A model generated the notes under the pieces. It had not been told where the DNA came from. It worked only from the letters and a program-made list of their open reading frames with translations, and did no database searches. The translations under genes were made by a program, and so were the position numbers. Source: Trichoderma breve (Eukaryota > Ascomycota > Sordariomycetes > Hypocreales > Hypocreaceae). From it: 64,000 nucleotides of DNA. Shown here one piece after another: positions 33,698 through 45,872 of this stretch. Numbering within the stretch: the first letter of the stretch is position 1; each line of letters starts with the position of its first letter. The stretch spans positions 2,356,001 through 2,420,000 of the forward strand of contig NC_079232.1 in the NCBI RefSeq assembly GCF_028502605.1. The letters are read 5' to 3'.

Positions 33698-36140
33698 AGT
33701 CTTCCAAGAATATTCGACAAGCCAGAAGTAAGATTGATAGACTATGATGCGGACATGGCCAATTGGAAGCTGAGAGAATCCGAGTTGCAACCCAGAGAGG
33801 ATGTTCGTCGGCTAAAGTATTCCCGCGTTTTAGGTAGACGATGCTTGACTGGAATTCGACGCTTGGAATAGACGACGAGAGGAAGATAGATTATTATCGA
33901 AGCAGGCGAAATCTCAGAGATATTTTCAGATATGAAGATACGAAGGAGTCGTAAAGTTGACTTGAGATGGAATTTCTGCATGTGGCGTTGAACCAGCATA
34001 GAAGACAAGACACGCCGCTGATGGCAGAACGCTCAGTGGCTTCTTTATGGAAGAGTCGAGTCGGTTGATCCGAAGGGAGACTCGAAAATAGATCAAGACT
34101 AAAAATAATGGGGAGGACGAAGACCCAAGTTGTCGGGATGTGGCAGAAAGGTTTGTTAACCAGGAGGGGGTGGTGGTTCCTAAGAACTAAATCGCGGCTC
34201 CAGGCCACGAGGCGGCGGGTTCGGCACGTTTCTGAAATGCCTGTGAGTGACTGTGCCTTGTGTTTTCTCACTGGTATTTCTGCTATTGTTAAGAACAGAC
34301 AATCGACATAATGAGCAGCGGACTATTCACCCAGGGCTGACAACAGCTCAGTCGCAACCGAAGAACCAAAAACAATGGCACTTTGTCATATGATGGATAC
34401 GAACACTTCTTCACCTTCTTTCTTCAAGCTCGCCTCCTTGCTTTGCTAGCCCCAAATTCCCGTCCCTTTCACCTGCAAACGATTGCTCACATGTACTGTA
34501 CCTAGGCACGCACGGTACGGCCTTTTCGCGTTCCAATTCCATCGCTTCTGGGCCAATATCCGACACTAGAGGCGAAAGCAGTCGTTTAGCATCCATCCAT
34601 GGACCAACTGCAGCGGGCTCCTGGGATTGGCCACAGCCGCGTCGAGAATATTGGCTTGGATCTCACTTGGGGCGGCATGCTGCAGATTGGCGCGCAATAG
34701 TTTGGCTGCCCAACAACAGGGGGATGTGCCGTTGTGTCATTTCTCACGTTCTGCTTCTGCTTCTTCCCTGCACAAGCCGCCCAAGAAAGATTCAAGCTAA
34801 CAGACGATGGACGCCACTAGTGATTTCTGCCCTCGATATGTTACAAAAAGTGATGCAGCACAGGCTCTAAAAGGAGAAGCCCGATATTCGATATTACTCG
34901 GACTGCATCCGCGACCTTCTAGCGGCGACAGCTGAGCATCATGTGGCGTCCACGTTGCGATGGATCCCATGGCAACAGAATTCGGTGCGACTTTGTTCTC
35001 GGCAAGCCACAAAGCCCGCTTTACGAACGGGAAGTTGGGGAAAACAAAAGATCAGCACTCCAATTGGAACAAAATTGGGAGCCGCCCACGCGCGGAAAAA
35101 GAGGTTTCCCATGGGTGTGTAGCATCAACTAGCCACTTCGTCATTATATTGCAGGTTCCGCGGCGTACAGTTCTTTCTTCGATCTAGCAGTTCTTGTCGG
35201 TCATTCTCATTCTAATTGGCGATGGATATACGTGGATAAAGACACTGGAAGCGCACTAATATTGCGAGAAGAAACTTTCGCTTCTTGGTTTAAGGTACTA
35301 CTGCAGAGTCCAGCGAGTGACCAAAGGGAACCTTTGGAGACCAATAAGGCCCTTGGACAACTGCTTGTTATTATTCGCGCGCATACATAGTGCCACGCCT
35401 GTTGATGCGCCCTTTGTGAAGTCATGGGGGATCTGGAATGGCAACCAAGTCCCCTGTTGTTGGTTCTTGCGAGAGACATTGCTGAGACAGGGTTGTTGCT
35501 TTGGAAAGGGTTAGCTCCCGTAGTTAATCGAGATGCTGGTCGATCAGCTACAGCAAAGTAGCTTCTCCAACAGAAAGTCTAGACTTTTGGAAGCTGGCAG
35601 ATCAAGCGGGAATATTGCCGTTGCAAGTTAGCCAGAGGTTTGCTTTTTTCGAGGTCTGTACAGTAGAGTCATTGATGCTGAGTCTCTTCTACATACATAG
35701 GCCAATTTACCATGTTTCTATTTGTTAATTGAATATACTATAATCAAGTTGAGCCATAAGAGAGAAAGCCTTGGAATTGAATCGCTAGGGCTCGTTGCAC
35801 ACATGCAGCTAAGAGTCTCTCATTATGGCTGTGAAACCTTTGTCCTTTCATCTTACATGGTATAATGCTAGCCATACGAGTATAAGAGAGCCCATTTTAT
35901 TTCAGCCGCACTCCCGCCTCGTTGCAACATTACAAGTATCTGTTCAGCTGCAATGCAGAAGCCCGAGCCTATTTTTGGACTATTTCGGTTCGGTAATGCC
36001 AATGTTTCAGCAAGACCAACAGCGTTGTTGGTGATCATGATATGGGTTCTTTTACTACTAGCCTACCTAAACTACCCTGCATGGGAGTAAATACATTCAA
36101 CAGCCCAAATTTGCTACCTAGCATCCCGTTTCAATCTAAA

Positions 36141-36198
36141 GCTGCACGTAGCAATGATACCTGATACTAAAAGAATATAGCTGCAGTAGCAGAATAGA
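36141..36198 (-). repeat. Degenerate ~29-bp repeat, cluster E (about 2 units)
   Basis: Two weak units. The better one contains GAATATAGCTGCAGTAGCAG, close to the core of cluster B 500 bp to the right and in the same orientation. This is inverted relative to cluster A. Confidence 0.55.
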
Positions 36199-36678
36199 AG
36201 AAGGAAAAAAGGGTAGGAGTAGTAGCCGAAAGCAATGATGGTGGAAGACACCTCGGCGGTAAAAGGTGCAACTTCATGCATTTGGCGGCAATTCGCACGC
36301 TTGTCACTTGTCTCATACTACCTATCCAGCGAAAGATCAAATCTCAAGAACTTACTTGCTTCTTTCTAATTCTGATTGATAATAGAGAATTAGGATAATA
36401 GAAACGCACCTTATCCTCAGCATACTCAAGATAATCATCAGCCGCTCACGAACATCTTGCTGGATATTAATACACAGCTGCATCACATAGCCACGCGTAT
36501 AGACGCAGCTGAAGCGCGAGCTGTTGAAGATGATCATCGAGTGGTATAAAATAAATGCGTTGAAAAACAGACAAGGGGGCAGCACTGGTTGTAAAATTTC
36601 TACAAGCTAAGGTAATACGTGACCCTTCATTTCATCTTGTGAAAGAATCGTGAACCAGAGCATTAATATCGGCATTAA

Positions 36679-36783
36679 CTACTACAGGAATATAGCTATA
36701 GTAGAGCAGATACTAGAGAAATATAGCTATAGTAGCAGATAGTAGCAGATACTGGTGGAATATAGCTATAGTAGCAGATACTT
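36679..36783 (-). repeat. ~29-bp tandem repeat, cluster B (3 full units)
   Basis: ATATAGCTATAGTAG occurs three times (36690, 36721, 36760), each followed by AGCAGATA-type sequence. One unit carries an extra AGTAGCAGAT (36741-36750), as expected from slippage. Orientation is opposite to clusters A and C. Confidence 0.88.
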
Positions 36784-37376
36784 GAAAGAACTGTTTTTTT
36801 ATTACTCAAGTAAATGCTTGTAGTGTAAATAAACGGCTGCCCTTTTGAAACCAACACGTCATGCAAATTAATTCCGAGATGCCTTAAACACAACATGTTC
36901 TAGCGGCTGAGTCTTGAGGTGAAAAGATGCATCACATGATCGTGAGCCACCACCTTAATCCGCGTCAATCGCCAATAAGCAACACAAAAGCTTCTTCTTG
37001 CCCAGAAGCTAGATCGATCTGGTACGAGTCCAAATTTGAAAAATCCGGAGCAAAAGTCGCAGATGGATGGGCGCGGCAAGATGGCGATTGGTGGATGCTG
37101 GCTGAATGGTGTCGGTACTATGACGTATGCACTTTTGCAATCTCGGGATCAGTGTATGACACTGCTTTGACGATTGACAGACACTAAAAGGCACGGATCG
37201 GGGAGCTTGTGTGGAGGCGAATCGAATTGTAGGAGGCTGTAGCTTTTGAACTTTTTATTTTCTCTTTTTTAATTTCTTAATTCCTTCAATTTGAAGCTCT
37301 TCGACAGTAACAGTTCATGGGGTAGCTACTGGTTCCAGAAAGCCCCCATCGTCCATCTTCCCATCTGTTGTTTACT

Positions 37377-39018
37377 ATGCCCTTGTTTACCACCTCCAAA
37401 ATGGACGACGACGATGAACAAGACATTCGCCCAGAGGATCGGATTGACAATGCGGAAGGCGAGCGGCCACCAGACGAATACACTCGGCTGCTGCCCAACC
37501 GCGTCAACTCCAATAGGGACTTCCTCGCCCCTGATGACCCTGCAGTGTCGCCGTATAACCTCTTCAGCATTCGCATGCTCCGCTATCTGACATTGTTCTT
37601 CACGGCACTGACGTTCTTGTGGTGGGTGATTCTGCTGGTGTCTGCATTTGCGACGGCTCCTGGGTTCCACACAAAGGGGAGCGGCTTCTTTGCGTTTGGC
37701 TATGCGAGCTTGACGCTGTCCATCTTGTTCTTCACCTTGCTATTCTTTGGTGTGCCTTCCAAAGCAGTGAGGATACTCGGAATTATAATTGCCGTAAGTA
37801 CTGCAACTGCTGAATTCTACTACGGATGAATGCTAAAGCGAAAGATGCGGGCGGTAGGCTTTTCTCACGCTCGATATGATTCTTCTCCTCTCAGTCCAGA
37901 AGACTAGGTACGAGGAGGGCTGGGTCGGAATTGTTAGTGTCATATGGGCGCTACTCATGAGCATATGGGCCGTTGTCGCAGACAGGACTGTGAAATGGGG
38001 CAAGGAAGAGGAGGAAGAGAGATTGACCGGCCGTCCTGAAACCAGAAGAACACTCTCAGAATGGCTCGAGGTTCTTCTCTCAACCATTGGCTACTCTGTC
38101 ATGGTGGTGGCCGCTGTCCTGATAACGCTAAACATCATCCTCCGAGCTCTCGATGCAAGAGTTGCACCACCTGGCAAGCTGTACTGGGTCGACGATAACA
38201 AATATCGTATCCACCTGTACTGCCATGGGAACAAGACGGACGACAACGGCAAAGCAGTCACAACCGTCCTCTTCGAGGGAGGCGAGTGGCCCGTCGAATA
38301 CGGCCTATGGGATTTCGCAGACAATGCGGTCAAGAACGGGTCCATTTCTCGCTATTGCTTCGCAGACCGTCCAGGGCTGGCTTGGTCTGATACCGCCCCG
38401 TCGCCGTCATCCGCCGGCTTCGTGGTGGACGCCTTGAGCGAGGCCCTGGCCAAAGCAGGAGAGGGAGGGCCCTGGGTTCTTGCTAGCGCAGGCATCGGCT
38501 CCTTGTACTCGCGAGTGTTTTCAGCCCGCCACAGTCACGACGTCCGGGGCCTGCTGTTGATCGACCCCCTGCACGAAGATCTGCTGGGCCCCGGCGCAGC
38601 GCCAGGCCGAGGCTTCTGGCTGTGGTTGCGAGGCGCCATCTCGCCGCTTGGGCTGGATCGCATTCCGGGCGCGCTGTTTAAAGGACGCTCCAGCCGCGAC
38701 CGCATCTATGGCCGATCCGCTCCGCAGACGGGCAAGTTCATCTTTGCCAAGCTGCAGGAGAGCTTGGTGCTCAACTCCTTCACCAAGCGCGACGTCGACA
38801 GCAGCAGGCAGATTCAGGAAAGGGACACGCCGCTGACCGTGATTAGCTCGGGGCTCAAGATCAAGAACGACGATAATTGGGCGAGCAAGCAGAAGGACCT
38901 GACGGGGCTGACTGATAAGCTTCTGCATTGGGATATCGTGGACGAGGCACCCCACGAAGTGTGGCGGACTCTGGAGGGGCGCGAGAAGATTGAAAAGAGG
39001 CTGAAAAAGATGGTCTAA
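37377..39018 (+). CDS. Fungal four-pass membrane protein with alpha/beta-hydrolase-like tail (DUF2434-like)
   Basis: Exons are 37377..37793 and 37900..39018, giving 511 residues. The N-terminal ~60 residues are acidic. Four hydrophobic helices follow at about 75-98, 108-126, 149-165 and 194-215 (the last begins near TIGYSVMVVAAVLITL). The rest reads like an alpha/beta-hydrolase: KYRIHLYCHGN, TTVLFEGG, then the elbow region VLASAGIGSLYSR, then LLLIDPLHEDLL. At the usual nucleophile position the elbow has Gly (Gly337) instead of Ser, so it may be catalytically dead. Similar fungal proteins are named mitochondrial integral membrane protein or DUF2434; I recall this without having checked it. The intron joins GIIIA to KTRYEEGW, using the acceptor GTCCAG because the frame requires it. 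Confidence 0.85.
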
Positions 39019-42000
39019 AAATAAGTGGCCAGGGGGGGCTTGAAAGGAAAAAGGCGAATACGGGAGTTTTCTTCGAGCGCGTGGACGCAGGTACGGTATT
39101 ACAGCGCAGCACAAGAATCTGCCTGACCGTACTAACTTGTCCAAGGTGGCACCAATCGCTCGATTGATACCGCCATGTGGGACTTGATTGTTGGCGTCCA
39201 TCTTATTGATGGGTTTACTTTTCCTGTTGCTGAAGCTTGGGGGAGGAAAGCAATGAACGATGGATTCAGCTGCGGCGCAAACCTACGTCTGTAGTAGGTA
39301 TGAACTTGGATAGTGTTTGAATGAGAAATAATATACCTTAGTAGTACTTTTACCTCGTCTTCTCTCATTCTCACTGAAGCAGTGTAATGATGTCCAGGCC
39401 CCAACTGGAGATACAGACAAAAGCAGCCCGTTCTTGACCCTGTCCGGCAGAGGCCACTGCGGAGGGCCCCTGACAGCAAACCTACAGGCATATACACGTA
39501 TAGCCCAGCGCTGAAAGCTGCTGAAAGGCGTGCTTGTAATCCCATTTTTAGACACCCATGAAGCATCCATGTGTTCGTACTCGTGGATACGAGGGAAAAG
39601 GGCGAATGTGGCATCTATAGTGCTCGTACAATATGAATGAGACTTGCAATTGGAGTTGAGGGATTTCGCGATGCGCATCAGGTATTTACTCCCTACCAAG
39701 GTACCTGGCTTGGGTGCATGTGCCTAGACGTCATAGCAGGCAGGCCGCCTCCTTTAAGAAATAAGCGCGCAAGGTTGCACATCAAACACTGCAGTGCCGT
39801 GCAGGTGCCGCGTTGCGCCGCAGGAGGAAAAAAAGGGAAAAGTGATGGATGGCCCGAGGCTGGTATCCAGGGTCTTGTAGCAGTAGTTACGGGGTACCAG
39901 CAGCAGAACCCAGAGATCTAGCAGACGCGGATCGAGGTTAGGCAAGAGAGGTAGGTAGTCGAAAAGACCGGACGAAAAGGCTCTATGCAGTAACAGGCGC
40001 TCGACCTGACAATTAAGGAGCTGTGTGTTATGCAGCCGTTTTGGTACGGGGGAGCTCTTTGAAGCAACTGTGTCTCTGTGGAAACTAGGCCGTCAATATT
40101 TATCAAACAGAATCGCTAGCTACTAAGCGTGAACCCCTAAACCCGTCGATTCGACGCTCCCCTGACCCATGCCGTCCTGGCACGATGAGTACGAGTACAG
40201 TAGAATGGAAATCCGCTCAACTCAATGAGAACAGACACAAAAGGGAAGTTTTTATGCTTACCTCGTTATGCTCAAACCTTAGAGCAAGGGCTTGTGGAAC
40301 GGGCCGGCTTTGCCCATCTCAACCGGGCTGATCTCGGCTATAATAATTCGACTCCGTAGTGGTAATGAATATCGAAATCTAACCAGCAGCTGCAGGGCCT
40401 GGCCTGATTTTCTAACGCCTCTGAAACAGCTCGCCGTGTAGTCGGTAAAGCTTTGCGCTGAGTTTCGTATAGATCGTTTCGACACGAACGCTGACTTATC
40501 AGATGAAAAGTCTCTTCTTCTTGTCCTTCTTTAGGTAGTTACTAGGTAGGTAGGTATTCATAGACTGTGTTTGTAATATTTGCTCTCAAGTGAGCGCCGA
40601 GTATTTGTCTTCTGTAGTGCGGATGATGGAGCGAGTACATGTAACCTTTGCTGCACTCGACACTTGACAGATACAGGGATCAAAACTGACAGATGCAACG
40701 AACAAAAATAGAAGCCACACAACAAGTACCGAATCAATACCGATCAACAAGGTACGCGGGATACATGGAGATAAGGTACTTGAATGTGGCGTTGACAAGA
40801 TTTCGGAAAGGGAGCTAAGCTTTTTGACTCTCTGCATTTCCTTTTCTGGCTTCCCTCATGTTCCTGACACTAAGATATATGAGCACGAGACACGTCAAGT
40901 ACTTTATAACTGCTCAAAAAATCGAGGGTTCTTGATCAACATGTTGGCGTCCTGCTGGTGAATGGAATCAACTAGGGGTCTACCTGGTATAAACCCACTG
41001 CTACCTCCTGGGGATACCTCATTCAGGTAGCGGCACAGCTCTAGATAGCACTAACCCAGCCTTGCGTACATTAGCTCCAGCACTATGAAGCACTTCACAG
41101 GCGACTTCTGACGAAAAAGACTTCAATGTTCAATCTACCTTACTCATCCGGCCGCCCTCAGGGATAGTGCCGGCAAAAGTTCAGTCCATGCTGCGGGCTT
41201 CCACACACGAGCTGGAATCTAGATGTGGCGCAGTTGAGCAAACTGAGACGAAGTGCGCCTCGTTTGGGAGGGGGAATTATAAGGTGCTGAGCTCTCAGCG
41301 ACTTACTGCCAGGTAGTATTAAAGCGTCATAATGCTCATCCCGTCGTGTTGCTGCTCGACGAAGCGTAGGACTTGGCAACTCCAAAAGTAAACAGTACAT
41401 GCCAGCCAGGCGCCGTGACACCGGGTTGCCGAGTATCAGAGACCTGCTCCATTAGCGGCCCAGGCCATAGAAGCACCACAGCGCCCATCAGCGACCAGGC
41501 GACCTGGAAATTACCTCCAAACTAGCCGCCCCTCAGAAACCACAGCGACTCCACGCGCTGTCAGCAGCCGCCCTCGACCGCCCCCCCAGTCCCGTGAGTC
41601 CAACAAAGTGCGCCCAGCTCTCCTCCACTGGCTGAGAATCTACGGCCTGTTGACTCTCTTTCGCCATCACGGCTGCTTCTACCCTCTCGACGGAAGACAG
41701 GCCTTCTTTCTTACCCCTTCTCCCCTCGTTCTGTGCCGGCGCCGTCGTTCCTCGGCTGCTGCATCTCGTCTCTCGTGCATGTTGACGCCACGCGCATCTC
41801 CTCTGACCTCCCCCATCTCACGACTCCGCGATCCTCTGCGAACTCTTCTCCCAGCCTGACGCTGTGCCGAAGCGAGAACCGACTTTATTGTTGCTGGGCT
41901 GTCACGCGGATGTCAGTCGCGCTCTGCTTTGGATCGTGAACCACTTGGGATACGTTGTCGCGCATCTCTGTCTGGAGCCGTGACATCGCTCTCAATTGGA

Positions 42001-42167
42001 ATCTATATCACCAACCAGAGCCACCCCAGCTGATGCCGGCCGTGGCCGCGACCCCTCGCCGACGACTGCTAGACACCTGGCGTTGAGACGGGGCAGAATC
42101 ATCATAGCCATCCCCTGGACTGCAAGAGGAGCACGCGTTCGGGAGGAAACACGCCGCAACATCTGCC
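39019..42167. other. Gene-free stretch (3.1 kb) upstream of LRG1
   Basis: Both neighbours are on the plus strand. The left part is the 3' flank of the membrane protein; the right part should hold the LRG1 promoter and a long leader. C-rich DNA near 41580 and several short ORFs lie near the LRG1 start. No recognisable gene is seen; ORFs of 60-160 codons lack domains. Confidence 0.4.
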
Positions 42168-45100
42168 ATGGCAACCGACCACAGCAACGGTCCGCCTGTG
42201 GATGTAACCCACGACGACGGCCCCAACGACCACACGAATGAACATACTGGCCATGCAGATGCCAGCTGGCAGAATGGATCATCGCAGGCACCCAACCCGA
42301 CAGCACCAGGCCCCAACGGCTCCTTACCGCCGCCAGCAGGATATGCAGACGAACCCACAAACGGCAGCGAAGTGAGCCGTCCGCGGCCGAGAAACGGACG
42401 ATCTGCTAGTGCCCAGTCGAGAGTTTGCAAAAAGTGTGGCCTGCAATTGACGGGACAGTTCGTCCGAGCTCTGGATGGAACATTTCATCTGGATTGCTTC
42501 AAGTGCCGAGTAATACCTGACCCCCTCCCCCCCTCTTGATTCCATCTCCTTTCCTCGTCCCCCCACTTTACTCCTTCTCTACCACTAGATGTACTAACCT
42601 CCCTTGACAGGATTGCGGCGAGATCGTGGCATCCAAGTTCTTCCCCGCGGAAGATGAAAACGGAGGACAATATCCCCTCTGCGAGACTGATTACTTTCGA
42701 CGCCTCGGCCTCCTATGCCACCAATGTGGTGGGGCCCTTCGCGGGTCGTACATAACCGCCCTCGACCACAAGTATCACGTTGATCATTTTACTTGCTCAC
42801 TCTGTGCAACCGTCTTTGGCGCCCAAGACAGCTACTACGAGCATGATGGACACGTCTACTGCCACTACCACTACTCAACCCAGTTTGCCCAGCGATGCAA
42901 TGGCTGCCAGACGGCTATTCTAAAGCAGTTTGTTGAGATATTCCGCAATGGACAGAACCAGCACTGGCACCCCGAATGTTACATGATACACAAATTCTGG
43001 AACGTACGTCTAGCTCAGCCGACGGAGGTGCCCCAGATTGAAGAGGGCGATGTGAGCGATCTCATCAGGGACCGTATCCGCGAGGATGAAGAACGCATGG
43101 AAGACAAGGTTTTCAGAATATGGAGTGTTCTATCAACATTCGAAGAGTCATCTGCCGCATGCATATCTGATATGCTGCTTCACGTCAGTAACGCCTCGTA
43201 CGTCGACGGTGTGCTGGTTGCGAAGCGTTTCATCTGGCACGTTGAGATTCTTTTCCAAGCTGCAGATAGGCTAGACGCCGCTGTTTCAAAGCAAAGCGAG
43301 AAAGGTAAGCTTTTCATCAGAGGGGAGAAATGCTCCATTTCCATTGGAATAAATATGTGGGCAGTGGGTTATATATAGGATTTGGCGCTAATGTGTGGTT
43401 GTATTTATAGCCATGTCGTATGGCCGAGAGGCCAAACTTCTCTGCAAGAAGATTGTGGCGTTCTTCTCCTTGCTATCGAAAACGCAGGACAATGGATCGC
43501 GGCAGCTGGGTGTAACCCAGGAGCTCCTGTCCCTCGTCACCGGCTTGGCCCACTATCTCAAGCTGCTCATCCGCATTTGCCTCCAGGGAGCGCTACGCTT
43601 GGAGCGAGACGCGAGCTCTAGCGATGGCCTTCACCAGTTTCTGGATAATTTGAACGACTTTGAGAGCTACAAGGGCGACGAGGGCCTTCTGCAAGTTACC
43701 ATGGGCGGCAAGCGGCTTTCGGCCAAGGACTCGGACCACTGCGCGCAGTGTGGCAGGTCGGTGGAGGATGAGTGTGCCAAGACTGGCGATATGAGATGGC
43801 ATATTGGATGTGTCAACTGTTCTCGCTGCCAACGGGAGCTTGGTCGTGCCCTGGAAGAAGCTCACTTCAACGCACTGGAACGCAAGATTTACTGCGTCAC
43901 ATGTATAGGAGGCAAAACCGACGGCCTCGCACCCTTTACCCACATTTCCAAACTTCAACAATACGTCTTCCTTCTCAAAGTCGCACTGGCAAGACTGCTG
44001 GATATTCTGAGAAGCAATGGTGCCCTAACCTCTGGAGATATCGGTGCAGATGGAAACTTTGATCCCTCTCGTCAAAACGCAGGTGCCAGGCCGAGGCAAC
44101 CAGGCGATGCGAACGATAAAAGCCGTCGTCGCGAGTCGACATACGAAACAACCCTCAATGAGGTCCGAAGACTACGCAGCACACGTCTCGACCGACACTT
44201 GTCATCTAGTGTTAGACAAGCTCGGACATCTCGTGTTATGGATGCTGATGGACGAGGTCCCCGTCCTGCATCCTCCGGAGGAGAAGACAAAACTCAAGGA
44301 TCGACAGACCAGATGTTTGGGCAAAACGACGCCATTACATTGGACGATATTTCTCGCATTGTGGCTGTTGAGCAGTCTCGTGAACAACAACAGCGCCGTG
44401 ACCGACTACCACCCAGCGATGTCCTGCGATCTGGCGCCCCTGACCAAGGCCTCGGCTTAGGCCACTCAAGGACGCAGTCAGTTGGGCCGGATCTTCAGGC
44501 AGCTGACCCTATGATGTCTCGAGTTGGCAGGAAATTCTTCCCCGAACTGTCTGGCCTCGAATACTTCAATGTCAGACATCTTGCCGTCCTGATTATGCAT
44601 CCTGTGGTCGAGTCAGAATTCACATTAGAGGAACTGTTGAGTTTCATTGAATCCAGAAAACCAGCCACATTTTGGAAGAATTTGGGCAAAGCCTTCAAGA
44701 ACGACAAAAGCAAAGGCGTCAAAAAGAAGGGCGTCTTTGGTGTGCCTTTGGAGATTATCATTGAGCGAGACGGTGCCGACTCAACGGATGGCGTGGGTCC
44801 TGGCACTCTGCGCATCCCCGCAGTCGTCGACGACATTATCTCGTCTATGCGCAAGATGGATCTCTCCGTTGAAGGCGTGTTCCGTAAGAATGGCAATATC
44901 AAGAAGCAGCAAGCAATGGTTGATAAGATCAATGCGGAAGGCTGCGATACCGTCAATTTCATGGAGCAGCCAGTAATTCAGCTGGCAGCAGTTCTAAAGA
45001 GATACCTGCGAGATCTTCCAGACCCTCTCATGACTAACAAGCTTTACAAGCTTTGGATCACCGTTGCCAAGATACAAGACCCGGCTCGAAAGCTGCAGTG

Positions 45101-45872
45101 TCTGCACATGGCTATGTGTCTCCTTCCCAAGAGTCATCGCGATTGTTTGGAAATTCTTCTCACATTCCTCAAATGGGCGGGCACTTTCCACCAACTAGAT
45201 GAGGAGGTTGGGTCCAAGATGGACGTAAGAAATCTGGCAACCGTTATTGCACCCAATATTTTGATGAACCCTGCCAAAACACTTGCCATGGATAGCGAGA
45301 CTATCTATGTGATTGACGCAGTGGAGATTCTTATTGACAATATTGAAGAGATGTGCCAGGTAAGTCTACCCATGTATAAGTACTGGGGAATCTCGGCTGC
45401 AGTGAAGCAAGGCAATACTAATGAGCTGTTTTAGGTTCCGGACGAGATTCTTACGCTGCTCAACGACCCCTATCTTTTCAGCAACAATGGTGAAATCTCA
45501 ACCAAAGAGATCATGAAACGCTACCAAGATATCAGAGGACAAGCCCCTGCCGAGCCGAGCGAGGTCTACAATCGGCAAGAGAGCTCGACCCGTTCGCCAC
45601 CGAAGCGAGGCGAAACGGATCCGTCCGTCTGGCAGGGCGAGAGATCAGTCCGGCCGATGCAGGACAACCCCCCTCCACCAAATTCCACTACGCCGGTGCC
45701 ACCGCCGCGGTTCAGGCCCCCAGAAGACCAGCCCTCTCCCTATGATGCCAATCAAATTGATCATCCCAATCCCCATGGGGAGAACCCTGATCACAATCAG
45801 CGGACAGAGTGGCGGAATTCTGGCGTTTGGGGCCGCCAAGGCGGTGGGGTAGGTGTTGGCGAGCCTTTTTGA
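42168..45872 (+). CDS. LRG1: LIM-domain Rho GTPase-activating protein, Lrg1 type
   Basis: Lrg1 switches off Rho1 and so controls cell-wall glucan synthesis and polarised growth. Exons are 42168..42509, 42611..43304, 43411..45359 and 45435..45872, giving 1140 residues. A disordered head precedes LIM1 (about 87-147, CKKCGLQL...CETDY), LIM2 (about 150-205, CHQCGGAL...CHYHY) and extra Cys/His pairs (CNGCQTAI, HWHPEC). LIM3 lies at about 454-510 (HCAQCGRS...CVTC). The RhoGAP domain is at about 787-990. It has the arginine-finger segment EGVFRKNGNIKK, then LKRYLRDLPDPLM and NLATVIAPNIL. The C-terminal tail is Pro-rich. The three-LIM plus C-terminal RhoGAP order is that of Lrg1. All intron phases close. 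Confidence 0.94.

Larger units (their letters stand above)
33698..37376. other. Gene-free stretch (3.7 kb) with two repeat clusters
   Basis: No recognisable gene lies here. Small ORFs (60-125 codons) overlap on both strands and lack domains. The left part is the upstream region of the TAG-split gene. Repeat clusters E (36141-36198) and B (36679-36783) lie in the right third, where the DNA is AT-rich. The far right is the leader and promoter of the four-pass membrane protein. Confidence 0.4.
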
